DNA of 64,000 bases from Rhizobium bangladeshense (GTDB lineage: Bacteria; Pseudomonadota; Alphaproteobacteria; Rhizobiales; Rhizobiaceae). How positions within the stretch are numbered: position 1 is the first letter of the stretch; each line of letters starts with the position of its first letter. The stretch is from positions 310,001-374,000 of the forward strand of contig NZ_LYPL01000001.1 in NCBI RefSeq assembly GCF_001662075.1, read 5' to 3'. Positions 42,032 to 52,134 of this stretch are shown piece by piece. The notes beneath the pieces are model-generated. The model was not told where the DNA came from and searched no databases. It saw nothing but the letters and a program-made list of their open reading frames with translations. The position numbers and the translations under genes are program-made.

Positions 42032-42455
42032 GCGCTCGAGGGCGCTCCCTCTATGTGGATAGAAGGCGCCCGGCAGGCTGCGATTGGCGCCAACATCATC
42101 ATTGCCAAAACTGACATCGGCGGGGCCTGGCGCGCCCCTGCCGCGACGGGCTCGTCGTGCGAAACCGGATGAAACGTTCTTCTAATGGAAAATTGTAGAA
42201 AGAATTCTTCCATTGCGCCGCAATCGCCCTAGATTCAAGCAAATTCTGTGCAATGGGTATTTCCGACGACATGGCCTATCCAGTCCGGGACGACGCTCCG
42301 TTCCATTGTTTCCGCCGGCCTCTGCGGCGGCCCCTCGTCCGGATGGCTCGTTCGATATCGATGCCTGCCCGGTATCCCTCCCGTAACATTCAGGCGCTTC
42401 TCCAAGACGCTCGTCAGATCGCGTTTTCATGTCCTAACTCAACTGAAGGAAGCTC
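42032..42455. other. 424-base intergenic region before otsA
   Basis: No convincing gene; open frames at 42182-42430 (minus) and 42253-42459 (plus) overlap and lack domains and ribosome sites. A hairpin with AATGGAA (42184-42190) and TTCCATT (42208-42214) arms sits in a short AT-rich island that may mark the otsA promoter area. Confidence 0.5.
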
Positions 42456-43862
42456 ATGAGCCGTCTTATCGTCGTTTCCAATCGTGTTCCCGTGCCGAGC
42501 AAGGACGGCGGTGCTGCTGCCGGCGGCCTCGCCGTCGCGCTGCAGGCAGCTCTGCAAGAGCGCGGCGGTATCTGGATGGGATGGTCGGGAGAGTCGAGCG
42601 GCGACAGAGAACCGGGCGCGCTGTCGCTGCAGCAGAAGGGCAACATCACCTATGCCCTGACCGACCTCACCGACACCGACGTCGAGGAATATTATCGCGG
42701 CTTTGCAAACCGGGTTCTCTGGCCGATCTGCCACTACCGGCTGGATCTCGCCGAATATGGCCGGAAGGAAATGGCCGGTTATTTCCGCGTCAACCGCTTC
42801 TTTGCCCACCGACTGGCACCGTTGATCGAGCCGGACGACATTATCTGGGTTCACGATTATCACCTCATTCCGCTGGCGGCGGAACTGCGCCAGATGGGAC
42901 TGAAGAACCGGATCGGCTTCTTTCTGCACATTCCCTGGCCGCCGGCCGACATTCTCGTCACCATGCCGGTCCACGAGGAAATCATGCGCGGGCTGTCGCA
43001 CTACGATCTCGTCGGCTTCCAGACCGACTACGACCTCCAGAATTTCGCCGGCTATCTGCGCCGGGAGGGCATTGGCGACGACCTCGGCAACGGCTTGTTC
43101 GATTCGCATGGACGGATATTCAAGGCCGGCGCCTATCCGATCGGCATCGAGACCGCACCCTTCGCCGAATTCGCCGAAAAGGCGGCCAACAACGTCATGG
43201 TTCAGAAGACCCGGCGCAGCATCGAAGGCCGCGATATGATTATCGGCGTCGACCGGCTCGATTATTCGAAGGGCATCATTCAGCGGCTGGAAGCGTTCGA
43301 GCGCTTCATCACCTGCAATCCCGCCTACCAGAACAAGGTGACCTTTCTGCAGATCACGCCGAAATCGCGATCGGAAGTTCCCGAATACGAGCAGATGCAG
43401 AAAATGGTCGCCGAGCAGGCCGGCCGCGTCAACGGCGCCATCGGAACGGTCGACTGGGTGCCGATCCGCTATGTCAACCGGTCGATCAGCCGCAATGTGC
43501 TCGCCGGCCTTTTCCGGCTGGCGACGATCGGCTTGGTCACGCCGTTGCGCGACGGCATGAACCTCGTCGCCAAGGAATATGTCGCCGCCCAGGACCCGGA
43601 TCGGCCTGGTGTCTTGGTGCTGTCACGCTTCGCCGGCGCCGCACGCGAGTTGAAGGGCGCGCTGCTGGTCAATCCTTACGACGTCGAAGGCACCGCCAAT
43701 GCCATCGCCAGGGGCCTCGCCATGTCGCTCGAGGAGCGTCGCGACCGCTGGAGCATGATGATGGAGCATCTGCTCTCGCACGACGTCTCGCACTGGTGCG
43801 AGAACTTCCTCCGGGACCTGGTGGCTGTTCCGAGCTCCGACCGGAGCGGGCCTCAGGGATAG
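42456..43862 (+). CDS. otsA: Trehalose-6-phosphate synthase
   Basis: 468 residues of glycosyltransferase family 20, joining UDP-glucose and glucose-6-phosphate to trehalose-6-phosphate, an osmoprotectant pathway. Landmarks are [19 protein letters not shown] near the N-terminus, [26 protein letters not shown] and [23 protein letters not shown] precedes the ATG. No otsB phosphatase gene is adjacent. It stands alone, convergent with fructokinase. Confidence 0.95.
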   Translation: MSRLIVVSNRVPVPSKDGGAAAGGLAVALQAALQERGGIWMGWSGESSGDREPGALSLQQKGNITYALTDLTDTDVEEYYRGFANRVLWPICHYRLDLAEYGRKEMAGYFRVNRFFAHRLAPLIEPDDIIWVHDYHLIPLAAELRQMGLKNRIGFFLHIPWPPADILVTMPVHEEIMRGLSHYDLVGFQTDYDLQNFAGYLRREGIGDDLGNGLFDSHGRIFKAGAYPIGIETAPFAEFAEKAANNVMVQKTRRSIEGRDMIIGVDRLDYSKGIIQRLEAFERFITCNPAYQNKVTFLQITPKSRSEVPEYEQMQKMVAEQAGRVNGAIGTVDWVPIRYVNRSISRNVLAGLFRLATIGLVTPLRDGMNLVAKEYVAAQDPDRPGVLVLSRFAGAARELKGALLVNPYDVEGTANAIARGLAMSLEERRDRWSMMMEHLLSHDVSHWCENFLRDLVAVPSSDRSGPQG

Positions 43863-43948
43863 TCTCTTCAGCGCGCGCGAAGAATGAAACCTCCGGCAAA
43901 ACACTGCTGGTTGGCGCGAGAAACGGGGCGTCGAGACGTTGCGGCATA

Positions 43949-43977
43949 TCCCCTTCTCCCCGCTGGGGAGAAGGGGA
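43949..43977. terminator. Bidirectional GC-rich hairpin
   Basis: TCCCCTTCTCCCC (43949-43961) pairs with GGGGAGAAGGGGA (43965-43977) around GCT. It lies between the convergent otsA and fructokinase genes. No T-run; could also be a repeat element. Confidence 0.5.
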
Positions 43978-43998
43978 ATCGAGAGGCTGGGCCCTGCC

Positions 43999-44925
43999 CT
44001 AAAGCCCGATCTCATGCGCCCAGGGCGGGTTGGCGCCGGCGCGGGAGACGGTGACGGCGGCGGCTTTGGCGCCTAGCGTCAGGGCGTTGCGTACCGCCTG
44101 TTCGTCGAGCGAGGCGACCTGCGCCTTGGTCAGCAGGCCATCCCTCTTCAGCGAGGCCAGCACGCCGGCATCGAAAGTGTCGCCGGCGCCGACCGTGTCG
44201 ACGACCGTGACGCGCTCGCTCGGCACCGTCACCTTGCGCTCCCGGGTATACCCGGAAGCGCCTTCGGCGCCCTTGGTGATGACGACGAGCTTGGCGCCCT
44301 GGGCGAGCCAGTGGGCGGCGAGCGTATCGTGGTCGCCCGAAAGACCGAACCAGTCGAGATCCTCGTCGGAGAATTTCACGATGTCGGATTTGGCGGCCAT
44401 GCGCTTGATGCGGGCCATATGCGCCGGCTTGTCCTTGATGAAGCCCGGGCGGATGTTGGGATCGAGCGAGATGACGCGCTTTTCGGCTTCGCGGTCGAGC
44501 AGCGCCTCGTAAGTTTCGCCGCAGGGGCTCGGGATCAGGCTGATCGCGCCGAAATGCAGTGCTTCGCAATCATCGCCGAGGAGGGGCAGGTCGGCCTCGG
44601 TGATCATCCGGCCGGCCGTACCCTCGTCGTAGAAGGCGTAGGTCGCCTGACCGTTGACGAGTTTGACGAAGGCGATCGTCGAGGGGCGCTGCGTGATGGC
44701 GCAAGGGCTGTAATCGACATTGGCGGCCTTCAGCGTCGCAAGCAGGATTTCGCCCATCATGTCGTCGGCGATGCCGGTGAAGAAGGCGGTGGGGATGCCG
44801 AGGCGCCCGAGCGCGATTGCAGTGTTGAAGATCGCGCCCCCGGCGTAGGGCGCAAAGCCCTTTTCGCCAAGGGTCGTGTCCCTCGGCAGCATGTCGATCA
44901 GGGCTTCGCCGCAGCACAAAATCAT
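43999..44925 (-). CDS. frk: Fructokinase (PfkB family)
   Basis: 308 residues, sugar kinase phosphorylating fructose to fructose-6-phosphate. N-terminal CCGEALIDMLPRD and GGAIFNTAIALGRLG are PfkB substrate motifs. The C-terminal signature DTVGAGDTFDAGVLASL carries the catalytic base D (GAGD). FDAGV and the length are typical of bacterial fructokinases of the rhizobia. It lies 62 bases downstream of pyrE on the same strand. It would act on sugar imported by the frc system encoded 7 kb away. Confidence 0.88.
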   Translation of the reverse strand: MILCCGEALIDMLPRDTTLGEKGFAPYAGGAIFNTAIALGRLGIPTAFFTGIADDMMGEILLATLKAANVDYSPCAITQRPSTIAFVKLVNGQATYAFYDEGTAGRMITEADLPLLGDDCEALHFGAISLIPSPCGETYEALLDREAEKRVISLDPNIRPGFIKDKPAHMARIKRMAAKSDIVKFSDEDLDWFGLSGDHDTLAAHWLAQGAKLVVITKGAEGASGYTRERKVTVPSERVTVVDTVGAGDTFDAGVLASLKRDGLLTKAQVASLDEQAVRNALTLGAKAAAVTVSRAGANPPWAHEIGL

Positions 44926-44987
44926 CGGATTCCTCCCAACAGGACTTACGCGTTCTTCAATCGATTAAGCGAGCTTTTGTCAAAAGG

Positions 44988-45677
44988 CTAGAGCGAAAGC
45001 TCACTCACGCCACCATTCCTTCCCGACCAGGCAAGCGGCGCATCGAGGAAGGCCTCGACCTCCGACAGTGTTTTGTCGTCGAAGAGCTGCTGCTCCTTGG
45101 CGACGGCCAGAACATTGCGCCAGGTGGCGATGTGATGCAGCCGGACCTTGCCGTCGGTGAAGCGCTGTTGGCCGAAGATGTCGTAGAAGAACAGCGCGAT
45201 GCCGTGATCGACGATGCCGCCGGCGGCGCGGACCGCATCGATGAACTTGAACATGCTGCCGCCGGCCGTCGTCAGGTCCTCGATGACGAGCACGCGCGAG
45301 CCTTCCGGCATATTGCCTTCGATCTGGGCATTGCGGCCATGACCCTTCGGCTGCTTGCGGACATAGATCATCGGCAGGCCAAGGCGGTCGGCGAGCAGGG
45401 CGGCGAAGGGAATGCCGGCCGTCTCGCCGCCGGCGATGCAATCGAACTGCTCGAAACCGGCATCCCGCATCAGCGTGCTGGCGGCGAAATCCATCACCGT
45501 CGAACGGATGCGCGGGTAGGAGAGCAGCTTGCGGCAATCGATATAGACCGGGCTCGCCATGCCGGAGGAGAGCTTGTAAGGCTGAGCGGCATTGAAATGC
45601 ACCGCCCTGATCTCCCAGAGCATCTTGGCCACCAGTTCGGCCATCAGGGCGCGGTCGGGAAATGTGGTCTGGATCAT
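44988..45677 (-). CDS. pyrE: Orotate phosphoribosyltransferase
   Basis: 229 residues. Transfers phosphoribose from PRPP to orotate in pyrimidine synthesis. The PRPP-binding motif [13 protein letters not shown] lies at about 128-140, and the catalytic loop [10 protein letters not shown] is complete. Length is the normal one for the long alphaproteobacterial form. pyrC, another gene of the pathway, lies at 50389-51429 in the same orientation but not in the same operon. Confidence 0.94.
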   Translation of the reverse strand: MIQTTFPDRALMAELVAKMLWEIRAVHFNAAQPYKLSSGMASPVYIDCRKLLSYPRIRSTVMDFAASTLMRDAGFEQFDCIAGGETAGIPFAALLADRLGLPMIYVRKQPKGHGRNAQIEGNMPEGSRVLVIEDLTTAGGSMFKFIDAVRAAGGIVDHGIALFFYDIFGQQRFTDGKVRLHHIATWRNVLAVAKEQQLFDDKTLSEVEAFLDAPLAWSGRNGGVSELSL

Positions 45678-45748
45678 GCGGCTCTCCTTCGGCTTTGCGT
45701 CTCCGGCAATAGCAGCAAGAGCCCTCGGTTTCCAGACGCAAGGCGGGG

Positions 45749-46405
45749 CTATTGCTGCAGCAGGCGGCCGATATCAACGATCTGCATCTTCTTGAACAGA
45801 ACAATTGCCTGAGCGCCCTCCTCCGCATCCAGCGACACGGCATAACGCACGGCGGCGGCAAGCAGCTGCATCGTCAGCCGGGCAATCGCGAGCAGCTCCT
45901 TCCGGTCGCCTTCCGGCCATAGGCGGATAAGCACCGCGAGAAATGCCCGGGCATGGAATTCCATGTCCTCGGCATCGACCTGTTGCAGCAGCTTGTCGGT
46001 ATGGGTCGCATGCCAGATGTCGCGCATGACGGGCTCGCGGCGGAAAAAGGCGTAATACTCGTCGACGATATTGGCGAGTGCGCCCTGCAGGGCCGCAGCG
46101 TCGGTCACCTTCGCCAGTTCTTCTTCGACGCACCGCCTGCCCTCTTCGTTGAAGCGCTCAGCCAATGTCCGGATGATTGAGGTCTTGTCCGGAAAATACT
46201 GGTAGAGGGCGCCGAAGGAGAGACCGGCCTTTTCGACGATCTCGCTCATCTTCAAGCCGTCGCTGCCATGGCTTTCGATCAGCTCAGCGGCCACAGTCAG
46301 GATCTTTTCGAAGCGCTCGCGGCCGCGCTGCTGGCTGGGAATGCGGCGCAGCTGGCCGGTAGCCTCCTGCTGGCGTTTGCGCGTGGCGACCGGCTGTTCC
46401 GACAT
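45749..46405 (-). CDS. TetR-family repressor
   Basis: 218 residues. The N-terminal helix-turn-helix (about 25-75) reads [52 protein letters not shown], a textbook TetR domain. The rest is the helical ligand domain. It is divergent from the NmrA-like gene, and the 101-base gap holds two tandem palindromes, so it likely represses that gene and itself. Confidence 0.92.
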   Translation of the reverse strand: MSEQPVATRKRQQEATGQLRRIPSQQRGRERFEKILTVAAELIESHGSDGLKMSEIVEKAGLSFGALYQYFPDKTSIIRTLAERFNEEGRRCVEEELAKVTDAAALQGALANIVDEYYAFFRREPVMRDIWHATHTDKLLQQVDAEDMEFHARAFLAVLIRLWPEGDRKELLAIARLTMQLLAAAVRYAVSLDAEEGAQAIVLFKKMQIVDIGRLLQQ

Positions 46406-46423
46406 GCTCTCTCCTTTTCCACA

Positions 46424-46452
46424 TTGACAAACAAAATAAGAGAGATTATCTC
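46424..46452 (+). promoter_or_regulatory. Promoter of the NmrA-like gene
   Basis: TTGACA (46424-46429), a 17-base spacer and TATCTC (46447-46452). The -10 lies inside the first TetR operator candidate. Confidence 0.55.
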
Positions 46453-46484
46453 ATTTTGCAAATAAGAGAGTTTCTCTTGTTTGC
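46432..46484. promoter_or_regulatory. Two tandem TetR operator candidates
   Basis: Palindrome 46432-46458 has arms CAAAATAAGAGA and TATCTCATTTTG (two mismatches). Palindrome 46458-46484 has arms GCAAATAAGAGA and TCTCTTGTTTGC (one mismatch). Each is 27 bases with a three-base centre; they abut at 46458 with centres 26 bases apart. They cover the promoter of the plus-strand gene. Confidence 0.65.
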
Positions 46485-46506
46485 AAAGTTTGGGAGGAGT
46501 TTTGAC

Positions 46507-47331
46507 ATGCAGACTTCCGAAATCGTCCTCGTCGGTGGATCGGGAAAGACCGGCGGCCGCATCATCAAGCGCCTGGAAGAGCGCGGCCTCACCATTCGTG
46601 CGGCATCACGCTCAAGCGCACGGCCCTTCGACTGGGAGGACAGGTCGACTTGGCGCGGCGCGCTTGACGGCGCATCGAGCGCCTATGTCGCATTCCAGCC
46701 GGACCTTGCCGTCGCCTGGGCGGCGGAAGCGATCGAAGCGCTCGCCAAGGTCGCTGTGGAATGCAGCCTCGAGCATATCGTGCTGCTTTCTGGCCGTGGA
46801 GAAGAAGGCGCGCAGCGCAGCGAGGCGGCGCTGAAAGCTTCCGGCATTAACACCACCATCCTGCGTGCCTCCTGGTTCGGCCAGAATTTCAGCGAGGGCG
46901 CCTTTGTTGAGCAGATCATTGGCGGCCGGCTGCAATTGCCGGCGGGCGAGATCGGGGAACCTTTCATCGATGCCGACGACATTGCCGATGCGGCGGTCGC
47001 CGCTTTGAGCGATCCCGGCCACCGCAACAAGATTTACGAACTGACCGGCCCGCGAGCGCTGACATTCCGCCAGGCGGTCGCCGAAATCGCCGCAGCCACT
47101 GGGCGGCCGATCGAATATGAGCAGGTGTCGATGGCGGATTTCACCGGCGGGCTTGCGGCTGCCGGCCTGCCGCAGGGCCTGATCGATCTTCTGGAGGAGC
47201 TCTTCGGCCAGGTGCTCGATGGGCGCAACTCCGGCACCGCGGGCGGTGTCGCCGAAATTCTTGACCGCCCCGCTACCGATTTCAGCGAATATGCCCGCCG
47301 GACCGCGGCAACCGGAATATGGAGCGTCTGA
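46507..47331 (+). CDS. NmrA/NAD(P)-binding Rossmann protein
   Basis: 274 residues of the atypical short-chain (NmrA-like) group. It starts IVLVGGSGKTGGRIIKRLEERG, an NAD(P) glycine motif, and has HIVLLSGRGEEGA and TILRASWFGQNFSEG, typical of quinone- or redox-sensing relatives. No classic YxxxK pair is obvious, so it may be a sensor or isoflavone-reductase-like enzyme. GGGAGGAG lies eight bases before the ATG. It is followed by a DUF1772 gene two bases later; both are probably under the divergent TetR. Confidence 0.85.
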   Translation: MQTSEIVLVGGSGKTGGRIIKRLEERGLTIRAASRSSARPFDWEDRSTWRGALDGASSAYVAFQPDLAVAWAAEAIEALAKVAVECSLEHIVLLSGRGEEGAQRSEAALKASGINTTILRASWFGQNFSEGAFVEQIIGGRLQLPAGEIGEPFIDADDIADAAVAALSDPGHRNKIYELTGPRALTFRQAVAEIAAATGRPIEYEQVSMADFTGGLAAAGLPQGLIDLLEELFGQVLDGRNSGTAGGVAEILDRPATDFSEYARRTAATGIWSV

Positions 47332-47333
47332 CC

Positions 47334-47816
47334 ATGCAGATCATTCTCATCATCTCCCTCGTCGCCGCGGCGATCGGCAGCGGTCTCGTCGCCGGCATCT
47401 TCTTCGCCTTCTCGACCTTCATCATGACTGCCTTCTCGCGGATCCCGGCGGAACAGGGCATTGCCGCAATGAACTCCATCAATGTGACGATCGTCCGCTC
47501 GCCGTTCATGGGCCTCTTCGTGCCGACGGCGATCCTCTGCCTTGTCATTGCCGTGCTCGCCCTGATCGACTGGCGCGGCGGGGCATCTTTTCTAATGCTG
47601 GCAGGTGCAGCCCTCTACATCTTCGCTTCCTTCCTCTCGACCATCATCTTCAACGTGCCGATGAACGATGCGCTGGCGAAGGTCGGCGGCAACGTGACGG
47701 AAGCGGTTCAGCTCTGGACCACCTATGTCAGAGACTGGACGTGGTGGAACCATGTGCGGACCATCGCCTCGCTGCTTGCCTCCGTCGCCTTCGTGCGGAC
47801 GTTGATGATCGTTTGA
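47334..47816 (+). CDS. DUF1772 membrane protein
   Basis: 160 residues with four transmembrane segments and the DUF1772 (anthrone oxygenase-like) features SGLVAGIFFAFSTFIM, AAMNSINVTI and a WTTYVRDWTWWNHVRT loop. Start at 47334 follows the upstream stop by two bases; an ATG at 47319 overlaps that gene and is possible. Relatives include anthrone oxygenases; the substrate here is unknown. Pairing with an NmrA-like protein under TetR control suggests a redox or detoxification unit. Confidence 0.85.
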   Translation: MQIILIISLVAAAIGSGLVAGIFFAFSTFIMTAFSRIPAEQGIAAMNSINVTIVRSPFMGLFVPTAILCLVIAVLALIDWRGGASFLMLAGAALYIFASFLSTIIFNVPMNDALAKVGGNVTEAVQLWTTYVRDWTWWNHVRTIASLLASVAFVRTLMIV

Positions 47817-47930
47817 GGAAAGGCAGAGGCATTCAAGGAGCAGCGTGGCGGCGTGTCCTTCGAGGCGATCCTGCGGATCGCACGTCTGGATGAGGCAGAT
47901 CGGAGGGGCGCAGCTTCGCTCTCGCTTCGG

Positions 47931-48158
47931 TCACCGGCTCCGGAAAGCGCGCCAGGCGGAGATCACGGCGAGCAGCAAGAACAAGCCTGCCAAACCAGCC
48001 CACAGAGAACCGCCCTGCGTCAGGTTGTCACCATCGCGAGTGAGGCAGCTGGATAAGGCTTCCGATATGCAATCTCGGAACTTCCAGTACCTTTCATAGA
48101 ATAGCCATCCAAAGACAATCGACAGAAGCGCTAATATCAGCACCGAAACATATTTCAT
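47931..48158 (-). CDS. Small two-helix membrane protein
   Basis: 75 residues: helix 1 YVSVLILALLSIVFGWLFY, a 25-residue loop with two cysteines (DCISEALSSCLT) that may form a periplasmic disulfide, helix 2 LWAGLAGLFLLLAVISAW, and a basic tail. The ATG at 48158 has GGGGA upstream and is preferred to 48170. No family recognised. Confidence 0.55.
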   Translation of the reverse strand: MKYVSVLILALLSIVFGWLFYERYWKFRDCISEALSSCLTRDGDNLTQGGSLWAGLAGLFLLLAVISAWRAFRSR

Positions 48159-48408
48159 CTGGTTCCCCATCCTACCGACCAGGACTCATTCCGTTGAAAC
48201 AACATCGATGGTGTGACTGTAGGTTCCAAGGACGGAGATGCAAGCGCCGACATCCAAGGGAGCGTCATCCTTGGTTTGTCGTAAAAAGAACTCCGCGAAC
48301 AATTAGACGCAGCCAAAATGGTTGTTGCTGCCCTGATCGTACCCCGCTTGAAGGTGCCAGCCGAAATGTGTCACAGAGTGATTGATAGGTTGCCATGCAA
48401 AGAGCGGT

Positions 48409-48978
48409 ATGTTGTCTATGGTGTCGAAGGAAGAGGGTGTCGAATGGCCGCTCGGCAAACCGGGCGGGATCCTTCTGGCAATGTTGTTTTTGCCGACTGT
48501 AGTTGCCATTTTCGTGCAGAGATCCGGCTTTAACTTTTTGCCGTCAAACGAGTGGATTTCCAAGACGGCCCTTCCTGCTCTCGCAGTCGGCGTGGTCTCT
48601 GCGGCATTGCCGTTCTGGATCATTTTGAAGAGCAGGCACCAGACTGACGGCGTGAAGAGAGGTTTCGGCCTGCTATTCGCTCCGGTCGCTGGTTTTCTCC
48701 TCGGAAAGCATCTCGTCGTCATCGCTGTGCCGATGCTATTCGCCGTGATCGCTGGCCATCAGGTGGAGCTTTCCTTCACCGTCGTCGACGCACATGAATG
48801 GGGCGACTCAAAATGTCGGACGCCGGTTCAGGTCGAAGGGGTTCCGATGTTATTCGACGAAATTTGCCGTGTCCCTGATGACATCAGGCGAGAACTTGGA
48901 CCGCTACACCGAATTGCCGTTTCGGGCCGCGGCACCAGTCGAGGTGTCTTTGTGGAAAGTCTGCGCAGGATAGATTGA
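48409..48978 (+). CDS. Hypothetical multipass membrane protein
   Basis: 189 residues with about four hydrophobic segments in the first 120 residues and a soluble tail of 70 residues containing two cysteines. GC is lower than in neighbouring core genes. The start is uncertain: ATG at 48409 or 48418, or TTG at 48382. No family recognised. The 238 bases before it (48171-48408) show nothing definable. Confidence 0.55.
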   Translation: MLSMVSKEEGVEWPLGKPGGILLAMLFLPTVVAIFVQRSGFNFLPSNEWISKTALPALAVGVVSAALPFWIILKSRHQTDGVKRGFGLLFAPVAGFLLGKHLVVIAVPMLFAVIAGHQVELSFTVVDAHEWGDSKCRTPVQVEGVPMLFDEICRVPDDIRRELGPLHRIAVSGRGTSRGVFVESLRRID

Positions 48979-49026
48979 AGAAACGCCACTGCCGTAACAC
49001 CGCAATAACGAGACGACAGTCCAGGA

Positions 49027-50205
49027 TCAAGACGCCGTGCGCGCCACCTCGGCCGGAACTGCTCTGAGGTAAGCAGCAAGCTCGACGCGATTGCGGCCGC
49101 CCCGCTTGGCAGCGTAGAGCGCCTTGTCGGCAGCACTCAGCATGGTGTCGAAATCCAGCATCTGCGCGCGGCCGGGCGCGACGCCGATGCTGACCGTGCA
49201 TTTCAGCATCTGGCCGTCGATATCGATCTCGCGCGCCTCGAAGGCCCTGCGGATGCGCTCTGCGGTCAGTTCGGCCCGTCCGGGCATGATCTCTTTCAGC
49301 ACCAGCGCGAACTCTTCGCCGCCGAGCCGGGCGGCGGTGTCGCCGGCGAGGCAACTGGCCTGGAGTTGCTCGGCGAAGACCGTGAGCACGCGGTCGCCGG
49401 CGGCATGGCCGAAGCGGTCGTTGACGGATTTGAAATGGTCGATATCGAAGACGATGACGGCGGTGGTCGAACCCATGGGGCGCGTGCCGTACTGGTCGAA
49501 GATGGCGCGGCGGTTGAGCAGGCCCGTCAGCGGATCGGTGATCGCCTCGAGACGATGGCGCGCGGCAAGCCGCCACTGATGCAGCGCCAGCGACAGGGCG
49601 CCGATCCCGGTCATGCCGGCAATGCAGACGGCGAGGCTCAGATCTTCGGCCCAGTTGTTGGGCGCTGCGCCGAGCACCAGCTTGCCGTCGGATATCAGCA
49701 CGCCGGCACAGAGCACGAAAGAGATCGCCGTCAGCGTATAGAGCGCGGCGATGCCGAGGATCGGCGCCGGCGCCTCGGCGCGGGCGAGCCAATATTGCCG
49801 GGCGGTGGCAAAGAGCAGGAGGGCAATCGCAAGATTATCGGCGATGAAGGCCAGGCCATCATAACCCGCCAGCATCGGCACGACGGAAAAGATCGTCGCG
49901 GCCAGCGCGCGGATAGCAATGGCCGAGATCGACAGCCGACTGGTGAGGAACTGCTTGCCGGCGCCCCAGATGGTGGCGAAACCGGCGTGGAAAAGGCCAA
50001 AGCTGGCGATGCCAAGCCATTTCTCCGGCGTGTTCACATAGACGCTGTAGACGAAGATGCCGCTGACGACGAGGACAAGGCCGATGGTGGCGGTCAGCAG
50101 CACAGTTTCGGCCCGACGGACCAGCCAGCTGCCCATCAAAGTCACGGCAAGGCAGGTCGCGGAGACGCCGAGCGCCAGCAAGAGGGAGTTGTAGTCAAGC
50201 ATCAT
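49027..50205 (-). CDS. Diguanylate cyclase with membrane sensor domain
   Basis: 392 residues. About 200 N-terminal residues carry six to seven transmembrane helices. The GGDEF domain (about 220-380) starts DPLTGLLNRRAIF and has the active GGEEF motif in ARLGGEEFALVL. The inhibitory I-site RxxD expected five residues before GGEEF is replaced by LAGD, so product inhibition may be lost. It would make cyclic di-GMP in response to a membrane signal. Confidence 0.92.
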   Translation of the reverse strand: MMLDYNSLLLALGVSATCLAVTLMGSWLVRRAETVLLTATIGLVLVVSGIFVYSVYVNTPEKWLGIASFGLFHAGFATIWGAGKQFLTSRLSISAIAIRALAATIFSVVPMLAGYDGLAFIADNLAIALLLFATARQYWLARAEAPAPILGIAALYTLTAISFVLCAGVLISDGKLVLGAAPNNWAEDLSLAVCIAGMTGIGALSLALHQWRLAARHRLEAITDPLTGLLNRRAIFDQYGTRPMGSTTAVIVFDIDHFKSVNDRFGHAAGDRVLTVFAEQLQASCLAGDTAARLGGEEFALVLKEIMPGRAELTAERIRRAFEAREIDIDGQMLKCTVSIGVAPGRAQMLDFDTMLSAADKALYAAKRGGRNRVELAAYLRAVPAEVARTAS

Positions 50206-50388
50206 GCTTCTTCAGTCTCCGCAGCGGCATCGCGCCGGATGATCGGCGGCTATGGAGGTCCGCGAGGAGAATGTCTTATGCATCCGTTAACAAATGATGC
50301 ATTGCACAATGAAAATGTTATGCGCCTAACGTCGCTGTGACACTTAAAATGAATATTCTATTTAAAATAGAAAACTAAGGTGTGGCGG

Positions 50389-51429
50389 CTACGCCACCAC
50401 CTGCCAATGCAGGGGAAACATCGGGTCGAACACCGTCACCGGTCCGGTGCCGGTTTCAATCCTCGCGGGAAAGACGACCGGCTCGGCCTGCCTTGAGAGC
50501 GTGATGCGCTCCTCGTTTGGCTGAAGCCCGTACCAGGCCGGGCCGTTCAGCGACGCGAAGGCTTCGAGCCTGTCCAGTGCGCCCTCCTCTTCGAAGACAT
50601 GGGCGAGGCAGCTCATCGTATTGATCGAGGTATAGATGCCGGCGCAGCCGCAGGCGCATTCCTTCAGGGGATCGACATGCGGCGCGGAATCGGTGCCGAG
50701 GAAGAAGCGCTGATCGCCGCTGGTGGCGGCAGCCCGCAAGGCCAGCCGGTGGTTCTCGCGCTTGGCGACCGGCAGGCAGTAATAGTGCGGGCGGATGCCG
50801 CCGACCAGGATGGCGTTGCGGTTGATGATCAGATGGTGGGTGGTGATCGAGCCGGCGAGATTGCCCTTGGCGGCCTTGATGTATTCGATGCCGTCTGCGG
50901 TCGTCACATGCTCCATCGTCACCTTCAGTTCCGGCAGGCGCCGGCGCAGCGGATCGAGCACGGTGTCGATGAAGACGTCCTCGCGATCGAAAATATCGAC
51001 GTCAGGCGTCGTCACCTCGCCGTGAACGCAAAGCGGCAGGCCGATCCTGGCCATGCGTTCCAGCACCGGCATCGCCTTTTCCATGTCGCGCACGCCTCCA
51101 TGCGAATTGGTGGTGGCGCCGGCCGGATAAAGCTTGACGGCGGTGATGAGGCCGCTTTCCGCACCCGCCTCGACATCGTCGGGGCTGGTGTGCTCGGTGA
51201 GATAAAGCGTCATCAGCGGCTGGAAGCGATGGCCGTCCGGCAGGGCCTTGAGGATGCGCTCGCGATAGGCCGCCGCATCTGATGTGGTGACAACAGGCGG
51301 CACCAGATTGGGCATGATGATGGCGCGGGCGAAGGTGCGGCTCGTATCGGCAATCACGCCTTCCAGCATGGCGCCGTCGCGCAGATGCAGGTGCCAGTCG
51401 TCGGGACGGCGGATGGTGATCGATTGCAT
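50389..51429 (-). CDS. pyrC: Dihydroorotase (class II)
   Basis: 346 residues. Closes carbamoyl-aspartate to dihydroorotate in pyrimidine synthesis. Metal ligands are seen in WHLHLRDG, the carbamylated Lys in [16 protein letters not shown], histidines in LCVHGE and MEHVTT, and the catalytic Asp in LGTDSAPH. Length and motifs are those of E. coli-type PyrC. It is alone, upstream of the cyclase gene on the same strand. Confidence 0.95.
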   Translation of the reverse strand: MQSITIRRPDDWHLHLRDGAMLEGVIADTSRTFARAIIMPNLVPPVVTTSDAAAYRERILKALPDGHRFQPLMTLYLTEHTSPDDVEAGAESGLITAVKLYPAGATTNSHGGVRDMEKAMPVLERMARIGLPLCVHGEVTTPDVDIFDREDVFIDTVLDPLRRRLPELKVTMEHVTTADGIEYIKAAKGNLAGSITTHHLIINRNAILVGGIRPHYYCLPVAKRENHRLALRAAATSGDQRFFLGTDSAPHVDPLKECACGCAGIYTSINTMSCLAHVFEEEGALDRLEAFASLNGPAWYGLQPNEERITLSRQAEPVVFPARIETGTGPVTVFDPMFPLHWQVVA

Positions 51430-51501
51430 GGCAGGCCTCCGAAGCGATGCGTCTGCGGCCTCGATAGCATTATAACCCAGCTGAAAACAATCGTCGCGGA
51501 A

Positions 51502-52134
51502 TCACGCCAGCGCGATCTCCAGCGTCACGTCGGCCGGACGGCGGTTTTCGAGGATGAGCCGGCCGTTTGGCAGGTCGTTGCCGTAGACCTTGGCTTTGGC
51601 GGCCTCTTCGGTGAGGTTATAACCGCGCCAGCGCGCCCAGAGCCGCTCCTCGAGCACCTCGATCGGCGGTGCCAGCATGATGGTGAAGTCGAAGACGCCA
51701 TCGAGTTCGGCCCATTTGCCCTGCGTAAACAGCAGATAATTGCCCTCGACGATGATGAAGCGATCCTTCGGATCGATCGGCCGGGCCGATGCGATGGAGA
51801 GCTCGCGCGAACGATCGAAGACCGGCGCCAGCACCTCCTGGTCGGCCCGTTTCACGGCTGCGATGATATCGAGAAAACCGCGGACGTCGAAGGTCTCGGG
51901 AATGCCCTTGCGCGCCAGCAGGCCGCGTTCGATCAGGATGGCATTGTCCATGTGGAAGCCGTCCATCGGCAGGACCGCAGCACTTTCGCCCTTGGCCTTC
52001 AGCGCCGCAGCCAGATTGTCGGCCATGGTCGATTTGCCCGAACCCGGCGGCCCGGCAATGCCGATCAGGAAACGTCTGGCATCGCCGGCGCGGCCAAGAA
52101 CCTCGCCGGCGATTTCGTCGATGCGTGCACTCAT
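51502..52134 (-). CDS. frcK: FrcK-like P-loop kinase of the fructose operon
   Basis: 210 residues of the uridine-kinase/pantothenate-kinase-like family. The P-loop is GIAGPPGSGKSTMADNLA, followed by LPMDGFHMDNAIL and IVEGNYLLF. In S. meliloti the equivalent gene closes the frcBCAK fructose operon; its substrate is not firmly known. It overlaps frcA by four bases (52131-52134). Confidence 0.88.
   Translation of the reverse strand: MSARIDEIAGEVLGRAGDARRFLIGIAGPPGSGKSTMADNLAAALKAKGESAAVLPMDGFHMDNAILIERGLLARKGIPETFDVRGFLDIIAAVKRADQEVLAPVFDRSRELSIASARPIDPKDRFIIVEGNYLLFTQGKWAELDGVFDFTIMLAPPIEVLEERLWARWRGYNLTEEAAKAKVYGNDLPNGRLILENRRPADVTLEIALA

Noticed and set aside
42182..42459. Small open frames between pgi and otsA
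   Set aside because: Opposite-strand frames overlap, with no ribosome site and no recognisable domain.
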